Source of the DNA: Mrakia gelida
Lineage: Eukaryota; Basidiomycota; Tremellomycetes; Cystofilobasidiales; Mrakiaceae
DNA: 64,000 bases
Direction of reading: 5' to 3'
NCBI GenBank assembly: GCA_024345305.1
Contig: BRON01000012.1
Span: 1,302,001 to 1,366,000, forward strand
How positions within the stretch are numbered: the stretch's first letter is position 1; each line of letters begins with the position of its first letter. Both the position numbers and the translations under genes were made by a program. This document shows positions 34,146 through 45,425 of this stretch, one piece after another. The notes beneath the pieces were generated by a model. The model had not been told where the DNA came from, ran no database searches, and saw only the letters and a list, made by a program, of their open reading frames with translations.

Positions 34146-37100
34146 ATGGACACCAATTCTGCCACCCTGAGGATGGATCTCCCCAAGGCGCTCGATATGT
34201 CTCATCATCTCTCGACTCTATCGAAATCTAGGCGTCCGAGTCCATTGAAGACGTTCGTCCGACCTTCGGTCCACCTCCCTTCTCTTTTCCGCCTCTCCCA
34301 GCATCAGACTGATTCCTTTTCGTTCTTTTTTGCTGCTGGGACTATAGATTGGTTCGATACATGTTCGATCCTTCCATTCGTTCGCTCGCAGGAGGTATGT
34401 ATAGTTCTTTCTCGGTGCTCTCGACTTGCGACAGCCCCCTCCTTCCCTCCCTCGCTCCGATTCGCTAACCGTCCCTCTTCCTCTCCTCGCAGGTCTCCCC
34501 AATCCCAAGTTCTTCCCCTTCGAGACCCTCTCCGCCCTCACTCTCGATCCAGCCATTTACGCTCCCTCTGGAGTCCTTCCTCCCAAGGCAAAGAGCTGGA
34601 TCGCGACCCTCTTCGACAAAGGACTCGCTTTCATCGAGACTCCCAAGTACGCGTCCAAGCCTGGAGATCTCCAGCTTTCGACGGCTCTGCAATACGGAGG
34701 AGGTGGAGGGAGTGCTGAGCTTATCGCTTTCTTGAAGGAGTGGACTTTGGTGAGTAGCAGACGAGACATGAATCGGAGAGGCGAAGTGGAGGGCTGCGTT
34801 TCGGTGGGCTGAACCTTTCGCTCTGTCTTCGTCTGGTTTTCGTAGATGGTTATCCCTCCTTCCTACTCCGACTTCGACATCATCTTGAACTGTGGTAGCA
34901 CTGATGGGTTCCACAAGATCGTCGAGGTGAGTCTGGCCACTTGGAAGGAGAAAAAGGCGTCTTTGATCGGACTCCCCGATCCGGACGAGAAACGCGCGAT
35001 CTGACGCGTCTTCGCCGCTCGCTTCTCGTTTTCTGCAGCTTCTCTGCGAGAAGGGAGACGGAGTTCTCTGCGAGGCCTACACTTACCCTTCGGCTCTTGA
35101 GGTCAGTGCCCTTTTCTCTTCCTCCGGCGGCGAGCGTTGACTCGACCGCGACGCTGACATCTCGTTTGTCTCGTGCTCGTGCTCGTTCTCTTTTCTTCCC
35201 AAGACTGGATGGCCAATGGGTGTCCGACCTGTTCCCGTCGCGATGGACGACTTCGGAATGATCCCTGAGGCTCTCGAGGCGCTTCTTTCGAACTGGGACG
35301 ATGTCAAGGAGGGAAGACGTCGACCTCGAGTTATGTGTGAGTCGGTGTTCCCCCTCGTCCTCCTCTTTCTCGCTCGCTCGACGCTGACCTCCTCAGTTCG
35401 TTGGGTCAACAGACACCATCACCATCGGTCAAAATCCCACCGGAACCGTCCTTCCTGACGATCGACGACGGGCGATCTACAAGCTCGCGTCGAAGTACGA
35501 CGTGAGTTCGCGTCTTCCTCCTCTGTCCCTCGTTCGTCCTTCCTGACGTCGATTTCTTCTGGATTTGTCCCACTACCAGATCGTCATCGTCGAGGACGAC
35601 CCTTACTTCGCGCTCAACTTCGGTCCCTACGGGTCTGACGCTCCTGGATCCGAGGAGGAGAACGATCCCAAGCTCTCTGAGCAGAAGAGGAACGAGGTCT
35701 TCGTCAACGCGCTCGGAAGGAGTTATCTGAAGGAGGATCATGAAGGAGTGAGTCGGCTTTCCTCTCCTTTCGTCGCGTAGACTATCCGTCTCGACGCGAG
35801 CGAGGCGCGCGCTGACATGCTTCGTCCTCCTTCCTTTCGCAGCGAGTCATCAGGATCGATACCTTCTCCAAGAGTTCGTCCGCTGTTCCTTCCTCTCTCT
35901 CCCTCACCCTCCTTTGTCGCAGCTGACATTCTCTTTCTTTTTTCGCAGCCATCGCTCCTGGTTGCCGTCTTGGTTGGACGACCTCGAACGCTCTCTTCAC
36001 CGAACGTCTCTTGCGAGCGTCCGAGACGTCGACTCAACAACCCTCAGGCCCAACTCAGGTCTTGGTCATCAACCTTATCGTTCGAACTTGGGGTATGGGC
36101 GGGTGGTTGCGGTGGCTGAGAGGTCTTCGAGGAGAGTGAGTACTTGTCTCGCGTCGCCTTTCCCGCCGATCAGACTCGCACACGCGACGCGTCTTGCCGC
36201 CTTCGTCGCTGAACCATCACCGCTCCTTCGAACTCTTTCCTTCCTTTCCCAGGTACGGCCGACGACGAGACTGGATGATCTCCTCCCTCATCAAGGGACT
36301 CGATGTCGAAGTCCGACCTTCGCAGCTCGCCTACAACGTCTTCTCGTCCACCGCTGCTCCCGCTCCTCGACTCATCGCGTACACCAAACCCTCTGTCAGC
36401 TCTCTCGCCGACGAGCAGTGGAACGAGAAGGTCTCGGTCTACAACAGCTCGAGCAAGGGGAAGGGAAAGAAGATCGTTTCGTTCCTGCCTCCCACCGCTG
36501 GGTGAGTTTCGCTCTTTTTGCTTCGTCCTCCTTTTCCTTTTTTTTCTCTTCCCGACGCGAAAACTGACCTCGAACCCTCGCGTCTTTCCCTACTATTCCT
36601 CCTCGACAGAATGTTCGTCTGGATCGACGTTCACCTCGACGCTCACTCGTCGCTCACCGGTCGATCCGACGTCCACAGCGAGAGCTACAAGGAGGCTGCC
36701 AACGAGATCATGCACCGACTTTTCGTTACTCTCGCCGAAGCCAAGGTCCTCGTTGCCCCTGGATGGATGGTTCGTTCTTCGCTCGAGCTCTTCTCTTCTC
36801 GTCGATTCAAGTCGCGTCCTCCCTCGTTCTTCGACTGACCTTCTTCCGTCTCGCCTCGTTCAAATAGTTCGTCGGAAACGGGCTGATGGAAGGAGCTCCC
36901 AAAGAAGAGGATGCTATCTCCGCTTCGTCCTCACATGCTCTCAAGAGCGACGCGACCGTCGGACACTTCCGGCTCGCCTTCGCCACGCTCGACGAGAAGC
37001 CCATGAAGGAGGTGCGTACTTTCACTCATCTTCTCTTACTCTCTCTCTCTCTCTCCTCCCCCACCTTACAGCTCGTGACTGACTTTTTCTTCCTTGTGCT

Positions 37101-37160
37101 CTGGTATCATCCCAGACCATCGCCGCGTTCTGCGTCGTGGTCAAGGAGTTCTTTGCTTAG
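34146..37160 (+). CDS. aromatic amino acid / 2-aminoadipate aminotransferase
   Basis: Fold-type I PLP aminotransferase of the ARO8/KAT-II group. Key blocks in order: '[18 protein letters not shown]', '[20 protein letters not shown]', '[18 protein letters not shown]', '[10 protein letters not shown]', '[20 protein letters not shown]', '[18 protein letters not shown]' and '[20 protein letters not shown]', in which the K of SKTIAPG is the PLP lysine. The C-terminal domain has '[14 protein letters not shown]' and ends VVVKEFFA. About 11 introns, several under 100 bases; one donor is GTTCGT (after 36769). Family members transaminate aromatic amino acids or 2-aminoadipate; the preference cannot be told. 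The stop is TAG at 37158-37160. Confidence 0.92.
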
Positions 37161-37422
37161 ACACAGGCGCCGTTGCTTCCAGACGCTTCGTAGATATCTG
37201 GTGGTTTCAAAAGAATCTTGGTGAACAGGCATTTGGGTTCGATGATATGGTTTCTCCCGCACCGTTCGAACGCTCGAGAGGTCTCGATCCCGACGACGCG
37301 GAGAAGGAGGGCGTCTCTCAGCGCTTCTCGTTGTGTTATTCTTCGAGGAAGTGCAGGTCAGAAGAAGGTTGCATAGCAAGTCTAGATTAGTTGGCGCAGA
37401 AGCAGATGAGGGGCGAGAAAGG

Positions 37423-40400
37423 CTAATGGATGGAAGACGCGACGAAGACAAGAAGAGACGCGACGACGAGGCTATGGAAAGGGTGCGCGAAGCCTGTTTG
37501 AGCGCCCGAGGTAGAGGACGAGCCAACAGAGGAGGCAGTGGCACTGATGAAACAACGAACCGAGAGTCAGCCGCGAGAGATCACCTCGACGCGTCTCAAC
37601 CGAAACTCACCTCGCTGAGCCCGCCGCTCCCGAACCAGCTGTTCCAGTCGAGCTCGCAGAAGCAGAGGCAATCGTAGTCGAGGTGAAGTTGACATGGTTG
37701 TTGGATCCTGAGCTGGCGAGGGCCTCGTCGGAGAGGAAGACGAGAGCGATCGCCGGCGCTGGGACGGGGATCGAGCAAGTTCCGTTTTGACAAGTAATGG
37801 TGGTAGTCTTTTGGTCTCCTTTGAGCGTTCCGTCTGACTCCCAGGAAGTTCCGAGAGTTTGGCCGGCGTAGGTGATGTTGTATTGTTCGGAGACGTCGGC
37901 TGAGGGATGAGGGAGGGGGAAACGAAATCAGGACGCGCGACGAGCGCTGGGAAAGAGGCAGTGGGCTCACGAGCTTGGAGGTATCTGTTTGACAGGTAGA
38001 AGCGGAGATCAGCATCGTCATGAAGCGAGACTGAGATAAAAAGGCGACCCACCTGACGTAGACGGAAGAAGAAGCGAGGTTGTTGAGCACAAGGTTGTAA
38101 TCGTTTGCTCCCGACGCGTCCGAAACGAAGTTGAAGGCGAGGACTCGAGTTGGTGAGCCAGACTCGTAGATCGCGTAGGCTGGAGTATATCTGAAAATGG
38201 AGAGAGAGCTCTTCAGCTCTCAAATCGCGATGTGACGAGTGAAAGAGCGGCAGACTGACTCGTTCGTGGTGTTGCCGACTCCTCCCCCTCCGAGATCTAC
38301 AACCTGGGAGACGTTGCTTCCTCCCAAGGCTTCGGCGACAATCAGCATCGAGTAGTAGCTTGATCCGGTGGTCCAGAGAGGCTTGGTTCCGTTGGCTGCC
38401 TCTGACGGGGGAGGAGAGGTGAACGGCTGCGAAAAGACAACGCGTCGACGAACGATATCAGCACATCGTGAGGCTGGTTTGCGACAGTCAGACAAGAAGG
38501 GAATAGATCACTGACGTTGTACCAAGCGTTCCTGCCGCCGACGTGGAGGTTGACCTGAACAGCAACGAGAAACATAAGGAAGCGAGTTAGCGACGACGAA
38601 GAAGAGCTAGAGAACGAGCGAAGGTCTCTCACCATCGTAAAGTTGCGGTAAGCGAGAGTCATCGTCCAATCGACAGCCCACATGGCAGCTCCGAAGCTCG
38701 TCGAAAGTCCAGGGAAGCCAGAGCAGGAGCCAGTGTTCGTCTGTGAAAACGGAAAACGAGTCAATGATCAGTCGTCTCGTTGGCTCGCTCCTTGAGTTCT
38801 CGAAAGGTCATCAATCCAGCTCTCACTCACCTCAAACATGTAAACATCTAGTCCCATGTCGGTGGCAGTCTGGATTACGAAGGGTAAGCGAGTTAGGGAA
38901 GGTCGATCGAGTCTCGCGACTCGTCCCGTCGCGTCGATTCGATGTCAGCTCACCTGAGCAGGTCCAATGTAGTCGGCGACGAGGTTCGTAGCAGCGGTGT
39001 GGGTAAGGTAGGTAAGAAAGAGAGCAGCCATCTCGTCGGTAGTCCGAGGAGTGAAGCAGTTGTTGTTCTGTGCGAACGGGTGATGAAGAAAGTCAGTCGA
39101 CAGCGTTCACGCAACCGGGAGGTCAAAGAGGATGAACGAACGGGGTAATGCTGAAGAGTGAACGCCTTGAGCTGAGATCCGAGTTGAGTCAGGAATCCAG
39201 CGTCAACGAACTGTTGAGGGCTCCTGTGAGACGAAAAAGGGAGAGTGTGAGCTCGACGCGTCGAAAAGAACGAACGAGGAAAGGAAGACTCGCCAGTTGC
39301 TGCGAAGTTTGAAGACAGATCCGAGAGTCAGAGCTGTAGGAGAAATAGCGACGGATTCGGAGGATCATGCACTCACCAGCAAACACTAGGAGCGAGGTAG
39401 TTGTGAAGGTTGGCGTCCGAGATGTACGAGCTCGAGTCGGACGCGATTGTCGAAAGGGCGTTTGAGAACTCGCTGATGTACTGCTCGAGTGTGTAGTTGG
39501 TATCCCGTCGACCGGCACTGGATCCATACCTGAGAGAGAAAGAGACGCGAAGCGGTCAGCAAGCGAGCAAGGCGTCGAAGCGATCGTCGCGTCAACTCGC
39601 TCACAAATCAGGCTCGTTTCCGAGCTGAAGGCCTTGAAGGTTATCCCCGAGAACGTCTTGAGCAGCCTTCATCACGACCTCAGTGTTGGTGAAGTTGGTG
39701 GCAGAGGCGAAGCTGAGACCTGAAGGTTCGAAGGTCGAGGACCGAGGACGAGGCAAAATCAGCGACGCGTCGCGGGCTTCATTCTTCTCTTCTTCTCGTC
39801 TTTTACGTACCGTGATACCAATCGACAGCAGCCAAGGAACTTATGTTCCCCATTGCCCATAGGAGCTCGATAGAATAGTCGATGAGAGGTGTGACTGAGG
39901 TGGGTCGAACCGTCTTCTCGAGGAGGTTTCCGTCGGCGAGTCCATCGACGTAGAGAATCGAGCTGGAAGCGAAGAGACCCGTCAGACCCGGGTTCTCGAC
40001 CGTAAGTTAGAGAAGGGTTACTTACCCCTCTTGACTGTTTCCACCTTCAGGACCGAGCGACGAGGCGAGCGAAAGTCAGCAAAAGACGAAAGGAAGGGTC
40101 GGGCGAGAAATCGAAGACTGACCGATTCGAGCTCGAACGCTGCCTCCTCTCTCTCGTATGTTTTGTAAATAATCTGCGAAGACGAAGGTCAGATTGAAAA
40201 GAACAAGCTGCGAAGCGAACGATGATGAACTCACTCAAGAAAGGAGTGTTGAGAGCCCTGCTCGATTCTCCGACTGAAAGGAGGAAAGAAAGGAAGGTCG
40301 AGCTCTGATCAGCTTCCCCGTTTCATCCTTCGCCCAAAGCCTCCCATTTTTTGACCGCTAGTAATCACGGATCTGGTTCGCCACCGACAGCTCGATGCTG

Positions 40401-40609
40401 AACCCTAGGAGAGCACCGTTCTGCTCTCTCGAGATCCCCAGACCTTGAGCAGCGAGATCAGACGACGAAGAAGGGATGAACCAAGCGACCGAGTCGGCGA
40501 ATCCTCCTTCAGGAGGAGCTGGAACTGCGAGCCTGGTGCTGTCGAAGAGCGGAGGGTCGGCTCTGACGAAAGGGAGGAGGAGAAGGAGGGAGGAGAGGAC
40601 GAAAAGCAT
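37423..40609 (-). CDS. secreted, probably GPI-anchored GH79 glycoside hydrolase
   Basis: Signal peptide MLFVLSSLLLLLPFVRA. Catalytic-domain hallmarks of fungal GH79 beta-glucuronidase-like enzymes: 'GFSIELSVANQI', 'SSRALNTPFLNYLQNIRERG' followed by GSVRARIGGNSQE, and 'GLQLGNEPDLY', with the acid/base Glu in NEP. Later exons carry 'LHNYLAPSVCW', 'NAWYNVSDLF' and a C-terminal beta-sandwich with 'VLAFNFVSDASGANDYNLVL'. The end is Ser/Thr/Gly-rich followed by the hydrophobic tail 'HPFHSLVVASLLVFVASSIH', a typical GPI-attachment signal. Around 15 exons, many with introns under 90 bases. It probably acts on uronic-acid glycans at the cell surface or outside the cell. The stop is TAG at 37423-37425. 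Confidence 0.85.
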
Positions 40610-41162
40610 CTCGAAGGAGGATGCAACGAGCGAAGAGAAAGGGAAGAGACGAGAGAGAAGGTCGCAGTTGGGGGCCAGAGATGAGGAGGAGGGTATATCT
40701 TCCGAGATGTGACCGCATGGTTAGGGGAAGCTCGGTCCAGAGATAGAAAACGCGCCAGGGGGTGGGGAAGAAGGCGGGAGGGCTGAAAGATGCCGAGGGT
40801 TCTCCGACCTTCCGTCCTCTCTTTGAGCGTGAAGCCCAAAGATCTGTAGATATCGGAGGAAAGTGGCTGATGGTTCGTTGGGTGAGGCAAAGAGAAAGGG
40901 GAGGGAGTTGAGCTCGTCGAGTTCGACGCTCTTCATTCAGCCCACTCGACCGACTCCTGGGAGGAGAAGATCAGCACATCCCTCGAGACTTCTCGAGAAG
41001 AACAAGCCAACGCGGAGATATATAAACCATCTAGAGTCTGAACTGATCCGAAACCAAAAACATATCTTCCCTCGTCCCCGGTCGTGTCCTGTCTAGCTCT
41101 CAGTCAAGCCAGCTCGAGCTCACCCTCCCTCCCTCCTCAACATACCTAAAACAGGCTGTCAT
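40610..41162. other. intergenic region upstream of the GH79 gene
   Basis: Contains the GH79 promoter and the 3' end of the secreted-peptide gene. A TATATAAA at 41019-41026 reads as a TATA box on the plus strand, although no plus-strand gene follows. Seen on the minus strand it is about 420 bases from the GH79 ATG. Confidence 0.4.
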
Positions 41163-41781
41163 CTAGGTGCTAAGCTGCTCGATACATCCGTTCCATCCTA
41201 CCCGACCCAAGCCCAACCAGACCAAACGAAACGAAAGAAGGGGTCAGCTTCGACGTTTCCTTCCTTCCCAACCTCTCTCTCCCTCCCTCTCCCTCCCGCC
41301 AAAAACAGACGCGAGGAGGACTCACCAATGTACGTCAAATCATCGTACCCCCTCCTGCACGACTTCCATCCATCAGCAGCTCCGTCGCAGCAGCCAGCTG
41401 TTAAAACAAAAGCACCCACCAAAGTGAAGGGAAGGAAGGGAAGGTCAGCTCGAGCTGAGCGAAAGCAAGACGGCGAGCTTGAGGGGGACGAACCGAAAGT
41501 GCAGTAAAAAGGACTACAGAACCCGATATCTACGGCGTACTCTGTGATCTCCTTGGCTGTAGAAAACACGGATCAGAGCAGAACGGGGGGCGACGAGGTC
41601 AGCGTTCCTTCGTTCGTCGTCCCTTCCCTTGGCCTCCCTCCTTCTCTCCTTCCGTTCTTTCCTTCTCAAAGGGTGGGTGGGCAGACGGAAACGAACCTTG
41701 CACAGCAGCGGGAGAGGAGACGAGGAGCATCGCCAGGAGGGCGGTGAGGAGGAGGAAGAAGGAGGAGGAGCGGGGGAACAT
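41163..41781 (-). CDS. small secreted six-cysteine protein
   Basis: Four exons with matching phases. Exon 1 is a signal peptide (MFPRSSSFFLLLTALLAM, then LLVSSPAAVQ). Exon 2 is AKEITEYAVDIGFCSPFYC and the next two residues, exon 3 'AGCCDGAADGWKSCRRGYDD' with LTYI, exon 4 GWNGCIEQLST and TAG at 41163-41165. Donors are GTTCGT twice and GTGAGT once. The mature part is about 55-58 residues with cysteines spaced C-x4-C-x4-CC-x9-C-x14-C, the C-C-CC-C-C order of knottin-like folds. No homologue was recognised. It lies just upstream of the secreted GH79 gene on the same strand. Function unknown. Confidence 0.7.
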
Positions 41782-42221
41782 CGTGAAGGGTTGCGTGGGC
41801 TGAGTTGATGGGTGGTGGTTTGGAGGGAGGAAGGGGCGAGGAGGGCTTGGGAGGGTTTTGGATGGGTTTTCGGAAGGTTTTCTTGAAGTTTTGGGAAGGC
41901 GCTGGGGTCGGGGTTTGGGTTGAGATGGGTTGAGCTGGGATGGAAAGTTTTGCTGCAGTAGAGGTGGTGACGAACTTGAGAAATAGATCGTCCAGAGAAA
42001 GGGCCTGCGGGAGGGACAGACGAAGACGAGTGAGAAGGGAGGCAGGAGGACGCTTCAGAGATGGGTTTGCTCGAGAGAAAGAGGGCGAGAGGAAGATCAG
42101 ATCTGTTCGAACGCACTTCGGTGTGAGGGCTGGGGTGAAGAGCGAGCCTGAGCGACGCGTCGTCCTCTCTCTTCCTCATTCCCCAAAACAACTCACCACA
42201 ACCAAAAAACACTTGTCCATC
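41782..42221. other. intergenic region between secreted-peptide and AlkB-like genes
   Basis: Promoter of the minus-strand peptide gene plus the 3' end of the AlkB-like gene. GGGTTT-rich near 41880-41940 and a GACGCGTC at 42154. I see no gene. Confidence 0.5.
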
Positions 42222-43319
42222 TCATTCCCTCTGCATAGGCTCCTCATCCAACCCACCTACTACATCCGCCCCTTCCTTCATCCACCTGAACGTCAAGCTC
42301 ACACGCGTCCCTCGTCCTCGCCAACTGAACCCTCCCTCCGCGTCGAGGTCTTCAACGTTGTCGCCTTCTCTCGCCTGCAGAAGCAAGCGCCCACGAACGA
42401 AAGCAGGTCAGAAAAGGGTCGCTCGCAGTTCGTTCCTCGGGCTTGAGAAGAAGCTACCCAGCAAGAGACGCGAAACTAACCTCAATCCCATGCTCCCACT
42501 CCCACCTCGCCTCTTCGTCCAGGATCACAACGCTTCCTTCAGGGAGCCAGAACCGATGTGACTCGTACCCCTCGGGCACTGTTTCCGATGATGGTGATGG
42601 TGAGAGAGGTCTTCGAAGGAGGAAGGACGTTCCTGAGAGGAGGGAGAGGGAGAGGATGGGTGAGGCGTATCGATGAGGGAGGTCGATGTGAGGGGAGATT
42701 CCTTGCTGGAGACGACGACGATGGGAGAGGGTAGATTGTAGGTCAGAAGAGTGGATAGGGAGGAGGTGGAAGGAGAAGAGGACTCACTCCAGGTTTGTAG
42801 AGATTCATGATGACTGAACCGAAAGAGAGACAGGAAGCAGGAGAGAAAGGTAAGCTCGGACTAGGTCGATCATCTCCCCATTCTTCCCTAGCAGAGGACG
42901 CGACCAGAACGCACCCTGCCTGCCTCTCCCTCTACTGTCAAAGACGTCTCTCAAGACTTTACTCTCGACCTTCCCCTCGAGGACCTTCTCGACCTCCTCG
43001 AGCGCTGCGATCATCCAAGTTGGCAAGGAGCTCTGACCGAAGAGCATGACTTGATCCCTCTTTCCAGCGAGGAAGAGTTCTGATTCCGCGATGGATTGGA
43101 CGAGGGAGGAGGTGAGATCCGAGGGGAGGAGGGAAGGGAAGAAGTAGAGGCCGGGGAGGGAGGGTGGGGTTAAGAGGGTCAGGGGGAGAGGGAGAGGGAG
43201 TGTCGAACCAGGAGGAGGAGGGGAGGGCGAAGGCGAGGGTGAGGAGCCGAAGAGGGAGTTGGACGAGGAGGAGGAGCTGCTTTTGAGCGAAGATGGAGAG
43301 GATGGAGAGGTGGGCATGT
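42222..43319 (-). CDS. AlkB-like Fe(II)/2-oxoglutarate dioxygenase
   Basis: Starts MPTSPSSPSSLKSSS with a Ser/Pro-rich leader. The fold follows as 'GLYFFPSLLPSDLTSSLVQS', 'QVMLFGQSSLPTWMIAALEE', then NLYKPGQGISPHIDLPHRY with the iron-binding H-x-D, 'HRFWLPEGSVVILDEEARWE' with WEHGI (third iron His), and RVSLTFRWM (2-oxoglutarate-binding Arg). This is the double-stranded beta-helix of AlkB homologues, which remove alkyl groups from nucleic acids or act on proteins; the subtype is not resolved. One junction is odd: between the end of exon 1 (EMIDL, about 42869) and the next exon (VIMNLYKPG, about 42821) no GT-AG intron keeps frame. It either uses a non-canonical site or carries a frameshift. 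It ends EEPMQRE with TGA at 42222. Confidence 0.8.
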
Positions 43320-43522
43320 CGATTCCGAGAACATATAAGGGCGAATGCAGTTGGAGGAGAAGAACGACGAAAGAAGGGAAGGATCGAGATGATGAGCTTC
43401 GAAAGTCGTCGGTGAGCTCGATCTTTCCTTCCTTCCTTCCCTTCTCGCTTCCCTCTCTGGCAGCAAACCACCAGCACACCAAAACTTCAACTTCACCTCT
43501 TTCCCCTCCCCTTCCCCTCCCC
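43320..43522. promoter_or_regulatory. bidirectional promoter, AlkB-like / COQ10
   Basis: Only about 200 bases separate two divergent ATGs (43319 minus, 43523 plus). It must contain both core promoters; no TATA box is visible. A run of CCCCTT lies just before the COQ10 ATG. Confidence 0.45.
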
Positions 43523-44604
43523 ATGTCCTTAAAAACTCTCCTCCCCCGCCGGACTCCCCTCCTGCTCCCTCCCATCAGCAGGCCCCTCCTCCCTCGTCGA
43601 CCGTTCTTCTCCTCGCTCCCCTCGCTTCCTTCTCTCCTCTCAGGCGTCGCAGGAGGACCCTCAGGATCAGGTCGAACAACCAGCGGAGGAGGTCCAGAGG
43701 GAGATGAACATCATTACATAGAAGAGAAGATCTTGCCGTGGGTCTCTTTCTCTCTTCTCTTCTCGACAGACGAGCTCAGAAGAGAAATGAGCTCACTCTC
43801 CTCCCTCCTCACCCCCTCGCCCGCCCTCCTCATCCCCCTCTCGTCAGCTACACCCCCCGTGAACTCTACTCAGTAGTAGCCAACGTCCCTTCCTACTCGA
43901 CTTTCGTTCCCTTCTGTACAGCTTCAACCGTCCTTCCTCCTCGCTCTCCTCCCACTTCCCTTTCGTCGTCGGTGTACGAAAGCAAGATCTCGCCCGATCA
44001 GCCGTTCGATGTAGAAGCTGAACTGAGGATCGGGTTCATGGCTTTTTCCGAGGGGTATATCAGTCAGGTTAAAGGACGGCCGTTCGATTCGGTGGAGGTG
44101 AGTGCGCTCGTCTTTGGGAGGCGAAAGAGGGAAAGGGAGAGGGAGTGTTGGGTTGCGTCGTCGACGGAGGGGGCTGATCTCGTCTCGTCCTCGTCGTTGC
44201 GTTGCTTAGGCCATCGCCTCCTCAACACCTTTGTTCAAAACTCTCGTGACAACTTGTACGAGCAACCCCTCTTTCCCTCTCTTCTTCTCCCTCCCACCTC
44301 AACCCAACCCAACCCAACCCAAACCCACCCTAACCTCCCCTCCCCACCCCTCCCTCCCTTTCCCTTTTCGTTTTCTTCTTTTCGTTCGACAGGGACATTC
44401 CGTCCCGCCTCTCCCATCTCTCCAACCCCTACCTCCCTCCTCCCAGCAGACATGGGACCCACGCTCGTCACGCTCGATCTTCGCTGGTCGTTCAACAGTC
44501 AGAGCCATGCGCTCGCGTCGGGCGTGTTCTTTGGGACTGCGAGTGGGATGATGGTTAGGGCTTTTGAAGGGAGGGTGAGGGGGTTGTATGGTGATAGGAG
44601 CTGA
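43523..44604 (+). CDS. COQ10: coenzyme Q-binding protein COQ10
   Basis: The N-terminus MSLKTLLPRRTPLLLPPISR is an Arg-rich mitochondrial presequence. A START/polyketide-cyclase-like domain follows: 'YTPRELYSVVANVPSYSTFV' and PFCTAS, 'ELRIGFMAFSEGYISQVKGR', 'AIASSTPLFKTLVTTW', 'TFRPASPI', 'LVTLDLRWSFNSQSHALASG' and 'MVRAFEGRVRGLYGDRS'. These are the conserved COQ10 blocks. The protein binds ubiquinone and is needed for efficient respiration in the inner mitochondrial membrane. Three exons. The second intron contains an (AACCC)n stretch at 44301-44330. The stop is at 44602-44604. Confidence 0.93.
44301..44330 (+). repeat. AACCC tandem repeat in COQ10 intron
   Basis: About five to six imperfect AACCC units within the last COQ10 intron. 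It resembles degenerate telomere-like repeats but is too short to mean more than a microsatellite. Confidence 0.6.
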
Positions 44605-45425
44605 GGGTCTGAGGGGAAAGGGGAGGAGTTGGGTGGGTGAGGATGGGGGGGGAGAGGAGGGGAGAGGGAGAGGGTGAAGGGAGGGACGCGGCGAGGGGGG
44701 TTGGGAACGTTTTTGGATTAGATTGGGCTCGACTAGAGAATGTATCAGGCGGTTACTAGGTATCTTACCCTTCTGCTGGTTCGAAGAGGGCGACACCCTC
44801 GAGAGAGACGAAAACGGGAGGCGACGCGAGTCGACGGAGACACGAGCACACGCAGCCAGTCTATGACTCTTCGTTCGAGCCGAAGGACTGCTCCTTGACT
44901 GGAGCTACACGTGAATGCTCTCTTTTTGGAGACTTGAGCGACGATCTGCTCTCAAAGAGTAGAGGAAGCGAAACCAAAGAGACGGTGCGAAGGAGGACGA
45001 GCCGACGACAGAAACCAAACGCGACCGAAGATCGAGTCCACATTTTCTCACTGAAATTTTGCGCACTTGCGCGACAAGTCATTCTCCTCAGCTGTCCTCC
45101 ATCCTCTACGAGAGCTCAAAATGATCTTCTCGACGCGTCTTGAGGGTTTTATCGCGGGCTGGGACTTCGCGCGAAAAACTCCTCGTCGACCTCAACTTTC
45201 CCCTCCCTTCCCTCCCTCCCATCCACGTTCTCCTCTCTCCTCTCTCCCCTCGCCCCCTCTCCCTCCCCTCTCCTCCTCTCTTCTCCCGCTTCTCATCCGA
45301 CGATCCTCCCTTCCTCCAAGAGGACCGTTTTCTCTCTCCTCCACCACCACCCACGTAGACTCGCCTCCTCCTCGTCCCCCCTCAGCTCAGCAGCTCGCCT
45401 CCTCCCTCCCCCTCCCTCTCTTTCG
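44605..45425. other. intergenic region upstream of the deubiquitinase gene
   Basis: COQ10 3' end followed by promoter and a long CT-rich leader (45180-45425) of the deubiquitinase gene. GACGCGTC at 45132. No gene seen. Confidence 0.5.

Noticed and set aside
44301..44330. Telomere-like AACCC repeats
   Set aside because: About five units inside a COQ10 intron; too short and internal to be telomeric.
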